Assembly (NCBI RefSeq): GCF_015234275.1
Contig: NZ_JADGII010000002.1
Length of the DNA: 64,000 bases
Source of the DNA: Prosthecochloris ethylica
GTDB taxonomy: Bacteria; Bacteroidota; Chlorobiia; Chlorobiales; Chlorobiaceae
Reading direction: 5' to 3' (one strand)
The notes below the pieces were generated by a model. The model worked only from the letters and a program-made list of their open reading frames with translations, made no database searches and was not told the origin of the DNA. Each line of letters opens with the position of its first letter. Positions within the stretch are counted from its first letter, which is position 1. Below are positions 51,350 to 61,053 of this stretch, piece by piece. A program made the translations under genes and the position numbers.

Positions 51350-52767
51350 CCCGCTGGAACCGTTTCACGAACAAGACGGTCCGGGAACCAGCCTCCTCAG
51401 CTTCCGCAAACACAGAGGCACCAGCACAGGACCGGGCACACGAGGGCGAATCTTCCCCGGTATCCGCATCTGAAATAAAGCCGAAGCCGTCACCAGGAGT
51501 TGATTATTATGCAACCAAGGTAACGTTGCACCAGAAGCTTCTCTCCCGCATCGATCTCAATGCCATCGAAAGTCTGACACCAGAGCAGCTTCGCAATGAA
51601 CTGGGAAGCCTGCTTGTTTCGCTGATCGAAGAAGACGCCATTCCCCTCAATCATCAGGAACGAACCCGGCTGGTAACCGACCTCAAGAATGAAATCATGG
51701 GTCTCGGGCCGCTGGAACCGTTGTTAGCCGATCCAGCCATTTCCGAAATCATGGTCAACGGCTACCAGAACGTGTATGTCGAAAAAAGCGGGCGCATTCA
51801 TCTGACCGACATCCGTTTCAACGATGATGCCCACCTCATGAAAATCATCGACAAAATAGTCTCTCGTGTAGGTCGCCGCATCGATGAATCCTGCCCCATG
51901 GCCGATGCCCGCCTTCCCGACGGGTCGCGCGTCAACGCCATCATCGCTCCACTTGCGCTCGATGGTCCAGCACTGACCATTCGCCGTTTTGCGGTCGTGC
52001 CCCTGCAAATGCACGACCTCATTGAAAAAAACACGCTTACCCAGCCCATGGCAGAACTGTTGTCAGCTCTGGTGAAAGTCAAGAGCAATATCATCATTTC
52101 CGGAGGCACAGGCACGGGTAAAACCACGCTCCTCAACATTCTGTCGAGCTATATACCCGCTAACGAACGCATTGTCACAATCGAAGACACTGCGGAACTG
52201 CAGCTCCAGCAAAAACACGTTATCCGGCTGGAGACACGCCCCCCTAACATCGAAGGAAAAGGGGAAATCACCATGCGCGCCCTGGTGAAAAACTCCCTGC
52301 GCATGCGGCCCGACCGCATCGTACTGGGAGAGGTCCGCAGTGCCGAGGTCATCGATATGCTCCAGGCGATGAACACCGGGCACGAAGGATCCCTGACAAC
52401 CATTCACGCCAATACCCCGCGAGATGCACTGGGAAGGCTCGAAAACCTTGTCGGGCTTGGTGGCATCAGTCTGCCGGGCAAAGCCCTGCGCCAGCTCATT
52501 TCTTCATCGATTCACTTCATCGTCCAGATCACGCGGTTCGATGACGGCACCCGCAAGATGACCAGTATCCAGGAGCTCAGCGGCATGGAAGGCGACGTCA
52601 TCACCACCCAGGAAATCTATAACTACCAGCGAACCGGCACGAATCCGGACGGGGCCGTGCAGGGATTGTTCAGAGCCACGGGTATACGCCCACGGGTGAC
52701 TGAAAAAATACGAACCTACGGCATCAATCTCAGTGAAGGGATGTTCGACCCGGGCTTCAACGACTAA
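51325..52767 (+). CDS. cpaF: Tad pilus ATPase CpaF/TadA
   Basis: A 480-residue secretion ATPase of the VirB11/PilT class. It has Walker A IISGGTGTGKTTLLNIL (about residues 258-274), the Asp box (TIEDTAELQLQ), Walker B (RMRPDRIVLGEVRSAEVIDM) and the His box (GHEGSLTTIHANTPRDAL). It powers both assembly and retraction of Flp pili. The N-terminal ~70 residues are low-complexity (rich in Ala, Ser and Pro), a common linker. Confidence 0.93.
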   Translation: MATLKDQIARWNRFTNKTVREPASSASANTEAPAQDRAHEGESSPVSASEIKPKPSPGVDYYATKVTLHQKLLSRIDLNAIESLTPEQLRNELGSLLVSLIEEDAIPLNHQERTRLVTDLKNEIMGLGPLEPLLADPAISEIMVNGYQNVYVEKSGRIHLTDIRFNDDAHLMKIIDKIVSRVGRRIDESCPMADARLPDGSRVNAIIAPLALDGPALTIRRFAVVPLQMHDLIEKNTLTQPMAELLSALVKVKSNIIISGGTGTGKTTLLNILSSYIPANERIVTIEDTAELQLQQKHVIRLETRPPNIEGKGEITMRALVKNSLRMRPDRIVLGEVRSAEVIDMLQAMNTGHEGSLTTIHANTPRDALGRLENLVGLGGISLPGKALRQLISSSIHFIVQITRFDDGTRKMTSIQELSGMEGDVITTQEIYNYQRTGTNPDGAVQGLFRATGIRPRVTEKIRTYGINLSEGMFDPGFND

Positions 52768-52777
52768 CATAGTGCTC

Positions 52778-53752
52778 ATGTTGACCACGTTTTTGATACC
52801 CTTTTTCGCTTTTCTGGCAGTCATCCTCATCATGCTGCTGATCTATGGCATGTGGGCCCACTTTTTCGATCAGAGTACCAGGGCAAAAAAAGAGCGTTTG
52901 CAAACCATCCACAACTCCGTTCACTGGGGCGGCCAGCCTCCTCCCAGCATTGCTCAAACCACGTTGCAGGACAGTGAGCTCGAACTCTGGCTGCGTTCCC
53001 GGTCCGCAACATTCCGGAAACTCGAAAACCTGGTGCAGCGGGCAGACAGCCCGATCTCGACCCGGCGCGTCACGCTCCTTGTTGTTGTATTGTTCACAGC
53101 CGTTGCGGCACTTGGCATTCTGCGCCAGGGAAACCTTTTCTTCGTGCTCGTCCTCGGCGCCGCTATTGCCTGTACACCGATTCTGTGGCTATTGAGAAAT
53201 GCGAACCAGCGGCGCAAAGCATTTGAAGACAAACTGCCGGAAACGCTCGACTACATCTCCCGCGCACTGCGTGCAGGACACAGCCTTACCTCGGCCCTCG
53301 CCATGATCGGCAAGGAGTTCCCTGCTCCGATCGGTCAGGAATTTAAAACCGTTTCCGACGAAATGGCCTTCGGCATTCCATTCAAAAACGCCATCGGCCG
53401 GCTTGCCGATCGTATCAGAAGCAACGACCTCAATTTTTTTGTCATATCGCTGATGATCCAGCACGAGACAGGCGGAAATCTCACTGAACTGCTCGACGGG
53501 CTGGCCTCAACCATCCGGGAACGCGTGAAGCTGCGAGGAAAGGTCCGCACTCTTTCATCGGAAGGACGCACATCAGCCTGGGTACTGGGCAGCATGCCAT
53601 TTGTTATGACAGCCATCATCACGGTCATAAACCCCAGGTACATATCGGTGCTGTGGAGCACTCCCCAGGGCCATACGCTCCTCCTCATTGCCGGCGGGCT
53701 CATGGTTGCAGGGGTGTTCGTGCTCCAGCGCATCATCCGGATCAAGGTGTAA
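52778..53752 (+). CDS. tadB: Tad inner-membrane protein TadB
   Basis: A 324-residue type II secretion F (GspF-like) protein. An N-terminal helix is followed by a two-helix hairpin (VTLLVVVLFTAVAALGIL; LGAAIACTPILWLL), a cytoplasmic GspF domain (DYISRALRAGHSLTSALAM, LMIQHETGGNLTELLDGLAS) and two C-terminal helices. With TadC it forms the platform for the ATPase. I start at the ATG at 52778; an in-frame ATG at 52733 lies inside cpaF. Confidence 0.87.
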   Translation: MLTTFLIPFFAFLAVILIMLLIYGMWAHFFDQSTRAKKERLQTIHNSVHWGGQPPPSIAQTTLQDSELELWLRSRSATFRKLENLVQRADSPISTRRVTLLVVVLFTAVAALGILRQGNLFFVLVLGAAIACTPILWLLRNANQRRKAFEDKLPETLDYISRALRAGHSLTSALAMIGKEFPAPIGQEFKTVSDEMAFGIPFKNAIGRLADRIRSNDLNFFVISLMIQHETGGNLTELLDGLASTIRERVKLRGKVRTLSSEGRTSAWVLGSMPFVMTAIITVINPRYISVLWSTPQGHTLLLIAGGLMVAGVFVLQRIIRIKV

Positions 53753-53769
53753 CCCAAACCACATCAGGC

Positions 53770-54705
53770 ATGCAAAACTCCCTGCAAATACTGATCATCA
53801 CGCTCTCAGGAGCCGCAGTCACATCGCTTGTGCTCGCGCTGTACAATTTGGTGTTTGACAATGCCAGGAAAAACCGTTTCACCCAGATCCTCCGTCAAAG
53901 CTGGAGCCCTTCAGGGACCCGGCTTTCCAGAACAAGCAACCCCCAGAAAGTCAGCAATGTCATCAACATCCTCTCCAGGCTCTCTCTTCCGCAAGAGGGC
54001 TGGCAAAGCTCAAACGTCCAGGTGAAATTTTTACAGGCGGGCATTCGACACAAGAACGCTCCACAGTACTATTTTGCAGTCAAAACCCTGCTGACGCTTG
54101 TGCTTCCGGTGGCTCTTGCCTTGTTTCTGATGTTCACGCAGCCGCATATCCCCTTCACTCACACCATGCTCCTTGTGCTGCTCACGGCTACAGCAGGTTA
54201 CTACCTGCCTGAACTATCGCTTCACGTCCTCACCCGCAAACGCATCGACCGCATGCGCAACAGCCTGCCCGACATGATCGACCTTATGGTCGTCTGCAGC
54301 GAATCGGGCATGGGGATCGACGCAGCGATCACACGAATATCGCATGAAATGGCCCGAACCAACCCCGACCTGGCCCAGGAATTTTATCTTTCAGCTCTCG
54401 AAATGCGCGCCGGAGCCACCCGCATCGAGGCCCTGCGCAACCTGGCCTTGCGCGCAAGACTTGATGACCTGAACGACCTCGTATCCATGCTCGTTCAGGC
54501 CGATAAATTCGGCACCAGCCTGGCCGAATCGCTGCGGGTGCAATCAGACGTCATGCGCTCACGCCGTATCCAGCGCGCCGAGGAGCTTGCCGCAAAAATA
54601 CCCGTCAAACTGGTGCTGCCGCTCGGCCTGTTTATTTTCCCGACGCTTCTGCTGGTCCTGCTGGGCCCGGCAGTCATCAAATTGATCCTGATCAGCTCCA
54701 GATAG
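53770..54705 (+). CDS. tadC: Tad inner-membrane protein TadC
   Basis: A 311-residue GspF-domain protein, paralogous to TadB. An N-terminal helix (LIITLSGAAVTSLVLALYNL) and a central hairpin are followed by the GspF core (DMIDLMVVCSESGMGIDAAI; LVQADKFGTSLAESLRV) and a final helix FIFPTLLLVLLGPAVIKLI. The ATG at 53770 is used; the frame is open back to 53653 but that part overlaps tadB. It is 17 nt behind tadB. Confidence 0.87.
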   Translation: MQNSLQILIITLSGAAVTSLVLALYNLVFDNARKNRFTQILRQSWSPSGTRLSRTSNPQKVSNVINILSRLSLPQEGWQSSNVQVKFLQAGIRHKNAPQYYFAVKTLLTLVLPVALALFLMFTQPHIPFTHTMLLVLLTATAGYYLPELSLHVLTRKRIDRMRNSLPDMIDLMVVCSESGMGIDAAITRISHEMARTNPDLAQEFYLSALEMRAGATRIEALRNLALRARLDDLNDLVSMLVQADKFGTSLAESLRVQSDVMRSRRIQRAEELAAKIPVKLVLPLGLFIFPTLLLVLLGPAVIKLILISSR

Positions 54706-54714
54706 GTCTCCGCA

Positions 54715-55419
54715 ATGAATATCAGCAACGTGTTTCATCTGTTATCAGCCCACTGGCCCTGGGGGCTGAGCGGTGCACTGGCGGGTATATGGCTGGTGCC
54801 GCTTGCCCGAACCATTCCGCAATACGTATTGCACTCCGCCCGGGCGCCCCGCGAAGAATGGCTGGGTCCGGGAGGCGGCCTCGAGCAGCCCGTTCCCCGG
54901 GCACGGCGCATCTGGCTGCCGGCTGTCAACGCCATGCTCTGGGTTTACATCGCAAGCACCACAGGCAATCCGGCATTCTGGAACACGCTGACAACTGCAG
55001 CTGTGAGCAGTTTGCTCGTTCTGCTCGCCCTCATTGACTGGGACACCACCCTGCTGCCGGACTGGATTGTCCTGCCCCTGGGAATCGCAGGCCTTGTCGG
55101 CAGTTACGCAGGATTTACCCCTCACAACCTGCCTGCCGGAGCAGCGTCTGCCGTCGTGGTGATGGGGCTGCTGGGGGGACTTTCCCGAGTATTCAAACGC
55201 ATCAGGGGCGAAAGCGGTATCGGAGGCGGGGACATCAAACTTCTGGCCGGACTCGCGACATGGTGGGGCGTTGTCAGCATTCTGCACGTGGTGCTGCTGG
55301 CCAGTGTGATGACCGTCGTCTGGTATCTCTTGTGGCTTCGTTTCAAAGGAATGAACAGGCAGGCTGAATGGCCATTCGGGCCCGCTATTGTGATAGCAGC
55401 CCTCGCATGGTGCCTGTAA
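54715..55419 (+). CDS. Prepilin peptidase (TadV/CpaA-like)
   Basis: A 234-residue A24-type aspartic prepilin peptidase. The two catalytic Asp regions are LALIDWDTTLLPDWIVLPLG (first) and GIGGGDIKLLAGLATWWG (second, the G-x-G-D motif). The N-terminal part looks like a degenerate version of the methylase domain of full PilD rather than the short CpaA form. It cleaves the Flp and TadE/G leaders. It is the last gene of the tad operon; the next gene starts 194 nt later. Confidence 0.85.
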   Translation: MNISNVFHLLSAHWPWGLSGALAGIWLVPLARTIPQYVLHSARAPREEWLGPGGGLEQPVPRARRIWLPAVNAMLWVYIASTTGNPAFWNTLTTAAVSSLLVLLALIDWDTTLLPDWIVLPLGIAGLVGSYAGFTPHNLPAGAASAVVVMGLLGGLSRVFKRIRGESGIGGGDIKLLAGLATWWGVVSILHVVLLASVMTVVWYLLWLRFKGMNRQAEWPFGPAIVIAALAWCL

Positions 55420-55613
55420 AGCAGAATTTCCCCTTTGCCTCTCCCTGTTTTACTCGTTGATTTTTTTAGTTTAACTATCATAATTTTACTTTACACTCTC
55501 TATTGAGAGCGTTCTTTCAAACAAGTCAATTACGTCAGGATAAGGCATATTCCCCCTCGGCCGTGGTTTGCATATCAGTGCCGCGTGGTTGATCAGCTGC
55601 GTCCCCACCGGAT

Positions 55614-58600
55614 TTGACGAAGAGACCGAAATTATTGAAAAATGAAGTGAAGCAGAGCGTGGCCAACGAGAACGCAAACACGGTTCTTGTCATCATTGGG
55701 ATGTATCGTTCGGATATGATGGCACTGTCGGGCGTCACACCGACTCTGAAAGAGAATGGGGCGAGCGAATCCGAAACGATTTCCGCACTGCATGATGAGC
55801 TGCTGAACGCGATTGGTCTCGAATGGCACGATCTTGGCACCATGCCTGAAAATTGGCCCGGACAGCTCGAAACCGCCTGGTATGAACGGGGGGAAGCCTT
55901 TCTCGAATCCGAATATGGCAATGCCGGGGTCGTCCTGATGGAGGATCCGCGTGCCTGCCGTCTGCTCCCCTTCTGGCTGAAGGTTTTCGAGCGCAGAAAA
56001 TGCAACCCGGTCGTTGCCTTCACGTATGGTTCACCTGGAGAGTTTGCGGCTTGGCTGGAACACAGCGAAAATATCCCCCCTGAATACGGAGAACTTCTGT
56101 GGCTGCGTTACGTACTTGAGGCCGAGTCGATCAGCCGGGGAGCACAACGCATCTTTCTGCCGTATGCAGGACCGCTGACCGACCACGAGCGCACCACATC
56201 ACGACTTGCACAGAAGCTCGGAATCACCCCGGAACAGTGCGATGCTGCATACGCTGCGACAGGCGGTATTCCGAGCGGAGAGCTCGGTCCTGCAGGAATT
56301 GCGGAAGGTGTTCCCGCAGCCATTCTGCACGAAGCGGCCGAGGTTTTTGCAATGCTGGAGCGCTGGGGCACAGAGGGAGAGAACATTGCCGAGCACCCCG
56401 CCCTCGACGCCAGGCTGCAGCGTCTGGATGCAGCCAATACTCTCCTGTTGCCGCTGGCCAAAATTGCGCTTGGGAGGGTTGACGAGACAAAGCGCGGTGA
56501 TGGCATGGCGAAGGACCTCGCGGAACTCCGCACCAGCCATCTCGAACTTTGCCAGCAGCTTGCGACGGCACGCCGCAAGCCGATGAAGTCGCTCCGAGAT
56601 CTCTGGATACACAAGTTTCTCAAGCGGTTCGCGGCCGGGGCTTTGCCGCTGCCGTCGCGGATGAAGGCCCGGATGGTGAAAAGCGCTGCCAAGCGCCACC
56701 CGGACAGATCCCTGCCCGACTGGCGCTGCGAACCGCCCAGGCCCTGCAGCGTTCCAGTCAACTCGAATACCGCTGCTTCTGCACGTGCGGGCAGGTGCAT
56801 GCCCCGGCGGCCAGGCCTTCCTGCCCTCCTGCTTGTATCGCATGACGCCAGCTGGACAGGAGCACCGATTCTTGTGCATAATCTCGCTCGGGCTTACAGG
56901 GACCGCTACAACGTGACAATCCTGTGCCTGCGCGGCGGCCCGCTTCTGCCGGCTTTCGAAGACGTCGCAGTATGTGTCAGGGAGATAGCTGTGGCAGACA
57001 TGTCCTGCAAGGATGGCCGAGCAACGCTGAAAGCTTTCCTCGAAGAAGGCGATTTTGCGTTCGCAGTGGTCAATTCCATCGAGTCCCGCCATGTTCTTGG
57101 CATGATGCGCGAGCTGAAGTTGCCGACAGTCTCCCTGCTGCATGAATTCGCCTCTTACACCCTGCCGCGTACCGCTTTTCCCGAGGCGATCGAACATGCC
57201 GATACGATCATCTTCTCGACATCGGTAACGCTGAACAACGCTATCGATATAACCGGCATCGGCTACAGCCCCAAGATCCGGATACTGCCCCAGGGCAAGT
57301 GCAAGGTCCCCTGCAAACCCGGTGATAGCGGGCCCGACAGGATCGAACGAGATCGCCTCGAGGCCTTGCTGAAACCGAAAGGCCATGGCCAGGAGATTCT
57401 GGTGATCGGTGTCGGCTCAGTTCAGGTACGCAAAGGCACAGATCTGTTCATCGAGGTCGCTCGCAGGGTCATGGCTCAGCCAGGAGGCGAACACTTCCGT
57501 TTTTTCTGGTTCGGCGAAGGCTACAATCCCGACGAAGACCCGGCCTACTCAGTCTACCTGCAGGACCAGCTGAAACGATCGGGTATCGAGGACCGGGTCA
57601 TTATCCAGCCGGTGACCTCCGAGATCGAGTATGTCTATGAACTGGCCGACGCATTTCTGCTCGCCAGCCGTCTCGATCCGTTGCCCAATGTCGCCATCGA
57701 CGCAATGCTCTCAGGGGTTCCGATGGTCGTCTTCGACAAAGCCTCCGGCATTCCCGAAATTCTGTGTGCTGCAGGCCTTGAAGAGGATTGCGTGGCCGAG
57801 TACCTCGACACGTCCCGGATGGCCGACAAGCTTCTCCACGTGACCGGAAAGGATCGAGACCGCATTTCGGCGCACATGCAGGCTCACGCCCGCCTCACCT
57901 TCGACTTTGCGGCTTATGCTGAGCAGATCGAACACCAGGCGATGGAAACCACACGCCAGTTCAGGGCCCGGCCGCAAGCCGAAGCGCTGATCGCCAAGGA
58001 CCCGGGTTTCACTCCCGGTTTCATGTACCCTGTCAGCCGACAGCCGGACAAAGATCGGACCAGGGCTGCCCGCGTCTACCTGGAGCATCACGCCCTCGGT
58101 ATTCATCCGCGACGTCCTGAACCGGGTTTCAACCAAAACGTCTATTATGCCCATCACGATGCCTCTCGCATGCAACATGGCGATGCGTATGCCGATTACC
58201 TGTCCAGGGGCCGCCCCGAAGGGCCCTGGATGACGCCCGTCCTGCAGGGACCGGTGACAGAGCGGAGCGCGCCGAATGCAACAGGCCAGCGCACCGCACT
58301 GCATATCCACGCCTATTACCTGGATGGACTGAACGACGTGCTGTCGCGACTGAAGGTAAACCGCTCCCGCCCGAAAGTCTTCGTCAGCGTCAGGGACTCC
58401 GAAAACCTCCTGCAGGCAAAAAACCTGCTGCAGAGCTATGATGGCGAAAGTGAGATCCGCATCGTTACCAACCTGGGCCGCGACATCGGCCCTTTTCTGA
58501 CCGAATTCGGGCCGGAGCTGGTTCGTGATTTCGAGGTCATCGGCCATGTCCACATCAAGAAAAGCATAACGCTGCAGAATGAGGAACTCGTTGGGCGCTG

Positions 58601-59009
58601 GACGAGCTTCGTTCTGAGCAATGTGCTGGGTGGTCCGAAAGCCGGAGCGATGATGGATGTGCAGCTCTCGGAATTCGAACAGGTGCCCGGCCTCGGCATG
58701 ACGTTCCCTGCCGACCCGAATATCCTGTCCTGGAACAGGAACAGGATGCATGCCGAACAGCTCGCCGCGAAAATGGGGCTCGTCGACCTTCCGGATGCTT
58801 TCGATTTTCCGGTGGGCACGATGTTCTGGATGCGCAGCAGTGCGCTCGCCCCGTTCATCGGGCTCAACCTGGGATGGACGGATTACCCGTCCGAGCCCCT
58901 TGCAGATGACGGAACGATGCTGCATGCACTGGAGCGGCTCTTCGGCGTCGTCCCCGGGATGAAAGGGTTCGAGACCCGAATGACCAATGTGCCGGGGGTG
59001 AACAGATGA
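55614..59009 (+). CDS. Multidomain glycosyltransferase / RgpF-like protein
   Basis: A 1131-residue protein with three parts. Residues ~20-330 resemble a sulfotransferase-like domain, but the nucleotide loop is altered (VLVIIGMYRSDMMALSG, where G-M-H-R-S-G-T-S is usual). Residues ~400-780 form a GT4 glycosyltransferase (LLLVSHDASWTGAPILVHNL, IGVGSVQVRKGTDLFIEVAR, LASRLDPLPNVAIDAMLSG). From ~890 to the end runs a rhamnan-synthesis RgpF domain (TALHIHAYYLDGLNDVLSRL, RDIGPFL, IGHVHIKKS, NVLGG). It probably builds or modifies a surface polysaccharide. The start is TTG and uncertain; upstream stop at 55590. Confidence 0.78.
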   Translation: MTKRPKLLKNEVKQSVANENANTVLVIIGMYRSDMMALSGVTPTLKENGASESETISALHDELLNAIGLEWHDLGTMPENWPGQLETAWYERGEAFLESEYGNAGVVLMEDPRACRLLPFWLKVFERRKCNPVVAFTYGSPGEFAAWLEHSENIPPEYGELLWLRYVLEAESISRGAQRIFLPYAGPLTDHERTTSRLAQKLGITPEQCDAAYAATGGIPSGELGPAGIAEGVPAAILHEAAEVFAMLERWGTEGENIAEHPALDARLQRLDAANTLLLPLAKIALGRVDETKRGDGMAKDLAELRTSHLELCQQLATARRKPMKSLRDLWIHKFLKRFAAGALPLPSRMKARMVKSAAKRHPDRSLPDWRCEPPRPCSVPVNSNTAASARAGRCMPRRPGLPALLLVSHDASWTGAPILVHNLARAYRDRYNVTILCLRGGPLLPAFEDVAVCVREIAVADMSCKDGRATLKAFLEEGDFAFAVVNSIESRHVLGMMRELKLPTVSLLHEFASYTLPRTAFPEAIEHADTIIFSTSVTLNNAIDITGIGYSPKIRILPQGKCKVPCKPGDSGPDRIERDRLEALLKPKGHGQEILVIGVGSVQVRKGTDLFIEVARRVMAQPGGEHFRFFWFGEGYNPDEDPAYSVYLQDQLKRSGIEDRVIIQPVTSEIEYVYELADAFLLASRLDPLPNVAIDAMLSGVPMVVFDKASGIPEILCAAGLEEDCVAEYLDTSRMADKLLHVTGKDRDRISAHMQAHARLTFDFAAYAEQIEHQAMETTRQFRARPQAEALIAKDPGFTPGFMYPVSRQPDKDRTRAARVYLEHHALGIHPRRPEPGFNQNVYYAHHDASRMQHGDAYADYLSRGRPEGPWMTPVLQGPVTERSAPNATGQRTALHIHAYYLDGLNDVLSRLKVNRSRPKVFVSVRDSENLLQAKNLLQSYDGESEIRIVTNLGRDIGPFLTEFGPELVRDFEVIGHVHIKKSITLQNEELVGRWTSFVLSNVLGGPKAGAMMDVQLSEFEQVPGLGMTFPADPNILSWNRNRMHAEQLAAKMGLVDLPDAFDFPVGTMFWMRSSALAPFIGLNLGWTDYPSEPLADDGTMLHALERLFGVVPGMKGFETRMTNVPGVNR

Positions 59010-59513
59010 ATGTACTGGTTTTAGGGGGGCTCTGGTTTCATTGGCTCCCATGTGGTGGACAGGCTGGTGAATTCCGGGCTGAAGGTGAGCGTTCTCGACC
59101 GGGCACCAGGGCGATTCCGCCCTTTGCAGGCAGGTGCAGAGTATATCATCGTCAAGGTCGCCATCGAGCGGTATATCCGGCTCTATACCCGCGAACACGA
59201 CATTGCCGCTACAATCCTGCGCCCATCCAACGCCTATGGGCCGCGCCAGGGCCATACCGGGCTGCAGGGCGTTATTGGCACATTCCTGCACCGGGCAATG
59301 AACGACGAACCAATCAGGGTATGGGGTGACGGCAGCGTGATTCGCGACTATCTGTACGTTGAGGATCTGGCTGACCTGTGCATGCGGTGTGCAACATCAC
59401 CGCCGCCAGGCAGGTATTTGGTTGGTCACCCCGGACAGATTTCGCAAGCGGCATCATGCAGCAGTGGAACTGGTTTCGTTCGGTTTCGAACGAATGCGAG
59501 CACAACCCCCTGA
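59006..59513 (+). pseudogene. NAD-dependent sugar epimerase/dehydratase, degraded
   Basis: It starts MNVLVLGG, then a run of six G at 59026-59031 shifts the frame; in the next frame the Rossmann motif continues as GSGFIGSHVVDRLVNSG. The middle (including the catalytic Y-x-x-x-K) is missing: after PLQAGAEYIIVKVA the sequence jumps to the C-terminal part (TILRPSNAYGPRQGHTG, VWGDGSVIRDYLYVEDLADL). The last ~25 codons no longer match. So one frameshift and one internal deletion of roughly 100 codons. It belongs with the preceding glycosyltransferase gene, whose stop it overlaps. Confidence 0.85.
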
Positions 59514-59612
59514 AGCCAAGCGTTAGTATGTAAGAAGTTCTGCCTGTACCGGCGTGGTTGCTGTAAGGCGTGCCCTGGTCGTCAGCTCACGCAAGCTGGT
59601 TCGAAAATTTGC

Positions 59613-59652
59613 TGTGCAACCTGCATCACCCTTTGGCAACACAGGTTGCACA
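59613..59652 (-). terminator. Putative terminator after the beta-barrel gene
   Basis: An 11-bp perfect inverted repeat, TGTGCAACCTG / CAGGTTGCACA, with an 18-nt loop, 26 nt downstream of the beta-barrel protein stop; AAATTTT follows on the minus strand. It could also be a small palindromic element. Confidence 0.5.
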
Positions 59653-59678
59653 AACCACAGAAGCTTATGACAGAGTCA

Positions 59679-60638
59679 TTAAAATGAAGTATTCAGCCCA
59701 AAGCGAATACCCGACAGATCAACGTCGACATCTTCCGGATCGATATCGTTATCAACGTTCCCGCTCAGGCTGCTGAAAAGAGTGGATTCGTAACCGAGGC
59801 CGACCCTGATTTTTGAACCTGTTTTGAGCTCATACGTGTACTCGATACCCGCCTGCAGGTCAGTAACAGGAACAACACAGTTGAGTGAACGTTCATCAGG
59901 ATATTCTGTTTCAATAATATCCCCGAACAAATGGCTGTAGCGCACTCCTGTCATGAAAGCGAAATCTGATGCAAAATGATAGCGAGATTCAAGCCCCACG
60001 GTAAAACCCGTTCCATCGAAAGTATAGCCATCGGATCCATTCTCATCGCTCCATTCGATATCGGCGGCGCGCAGACCAGCGAAAACAAGCAGATCCAATT
60101 TATTGAACGGGATGTAACCCGTAACTTCGAGATCATAAAGATCGATCTTGAAAATGTCTGATGTATCATTGTTTTCATATCCGTAATCAAAATATCTTCC
60201 CCGAACACCAAGGCCATTATCAAGTGTATAAGACGCCATCAAGCGGTAGGTCCCTTCGGTATCGGGCTGTTCATCAAAAAATGCCTGCCCTTCGGACTCT
60301 CCTGCACCATGATTGGCAGAGAGTGAAATAAATGGCACCTGGACGCCAACGCTAATTCCTGAATGATCCGATTTGGTTTCATGACTGCTCTCAGAAACTG
60401 TGTATGCCCCCTCCCGGTATTCATTTTGATTCTCTATCTCTTTTTTAAGCTGAGCATTTTCAGCTTTCAGCTCAAGCACCATCTGGTATAATTCCTCGTT
60501 AGTAGGTACGGTCTCCGCAAAACTGTGATTCGGAACAGCAGCAGCACCAACAATAACAGACGCCAGTGCCAAAGGCTTTAATCCCGATACAATTGCCACT
60601 GTATCCAGAGAAGCCGTTTTTTTAAGAAATTGGAGCAT
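59679..60638 (-). CDS. Outer-membrane beta-barrel protein
   Basis: A 319-residue protein with a signal peptide (residues ~1-42, ending SFAETV) and a short coiled-coil segment (LELKAENAQLKKEIENQN). About 12 alternating amphipathic strands and a C-terminal aromatic (GIRFGLNTSF) mark a porin-like barrel, similar to the Lpg1974/MOMP-type family. The ATG at 60638 has an ideal GGAGGGTAATT site; the frame upstream to 60758 is open but lacks a signal peptide. The function is unknown (porin or adhesin). Confidence 0.8.
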   Translation of the reverse strand: MLQFLKKTASLDTVAIVSGLKPLALASVIVGAAAVPNHSFAETVPTNEELYQMVLELKAENAQLKKEIENQNEYREGAYTVSESSHETKSDHSGISVGVQVPFISLSANHGAGESEGQAFFDEQPDTEGTYRLMASYTLDNGLGVRGRYFDYGYENNDTSDIFKIDLYDLEVTGYIPFNKLDLLVFAGLRAADIEWSDENGSDGYTFDGTGFTVGLESRYHFASDFAFMTGVRYSHLFGDIIETEYPDERSLNCVVPVTDLQAGIEYTYELKTGSKIRVGLGYESTLFSSLSGNVDNDIDPEDVDVDLSGIRFGLNTSF

Positions 60639-61027
60639 AATTACCCTCCGTTTTTGAATTTGAAATAGAAGAAAGACAATGATCGCATCTGCCCGTAACA
60701 AGCTCAGCATTTTTACGCCAATGCTCTGAAAAACCTTTAAATTACCACTATTCAACATCTTATCAAAAAACTACCGGCCCCAAAACAGAGATGCTTTGCA
60801 GCATTTTCCCTGAACATCGGAGCGAGATGTAACATTACAACGTCTGTTGACGTATTCTCTTGTTCATCGCCCGATCAGTCTCATATTGAAACAATAGCCG
60901 ACTCCTGATCTCAAAAACTGATGATTGTGTATCATTTTGTCTGTCCTGCCTAAAACAGGAAAACAAAACCAATGCCGGAGACGTACTTCCTGAGTGATTC
61001 GGCAGATGATTGGCTCGAATTACAGTC
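60639..61027. other. Intergenic region without a supported gene
   Basis: AT-rich and without convincing coding potential on either strand. It contains the promoter zone of the beta-barrel gene (minus strand) and ends at the sigma-54-like promoter of the small RNA candidate. Several short direct and inverted repeats are present but none is striking. Confidence 0.5.
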
Positions 61028-61042
61028 TGGCACGATTATTGA
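61028..61042 (+). promoter_or_regulatory. Sigma-54-like promoter
   Basis: TGGCACG-ATTA-TTGA: the -24 element is exact and the spacing of the GG and GA dinucleotides (10 nt between) is the sigma-54 geometry. The -12 GC is GA here. It lies 12 nt before a structured, terminator-ending segment. No bound activator site was identified. Confidence 0.5.
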
Positions 61043-61053
61043 GATATTTTCTT

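Noticed and set aside
55420..55613. Small hairpin CTCTC ... GAGAG and TTTTTTT near the end of the Tad operon as a terminator
   Set aside because: The stem is only about 5 bp and the T-run lies before, not after, the stem on the plus strand.
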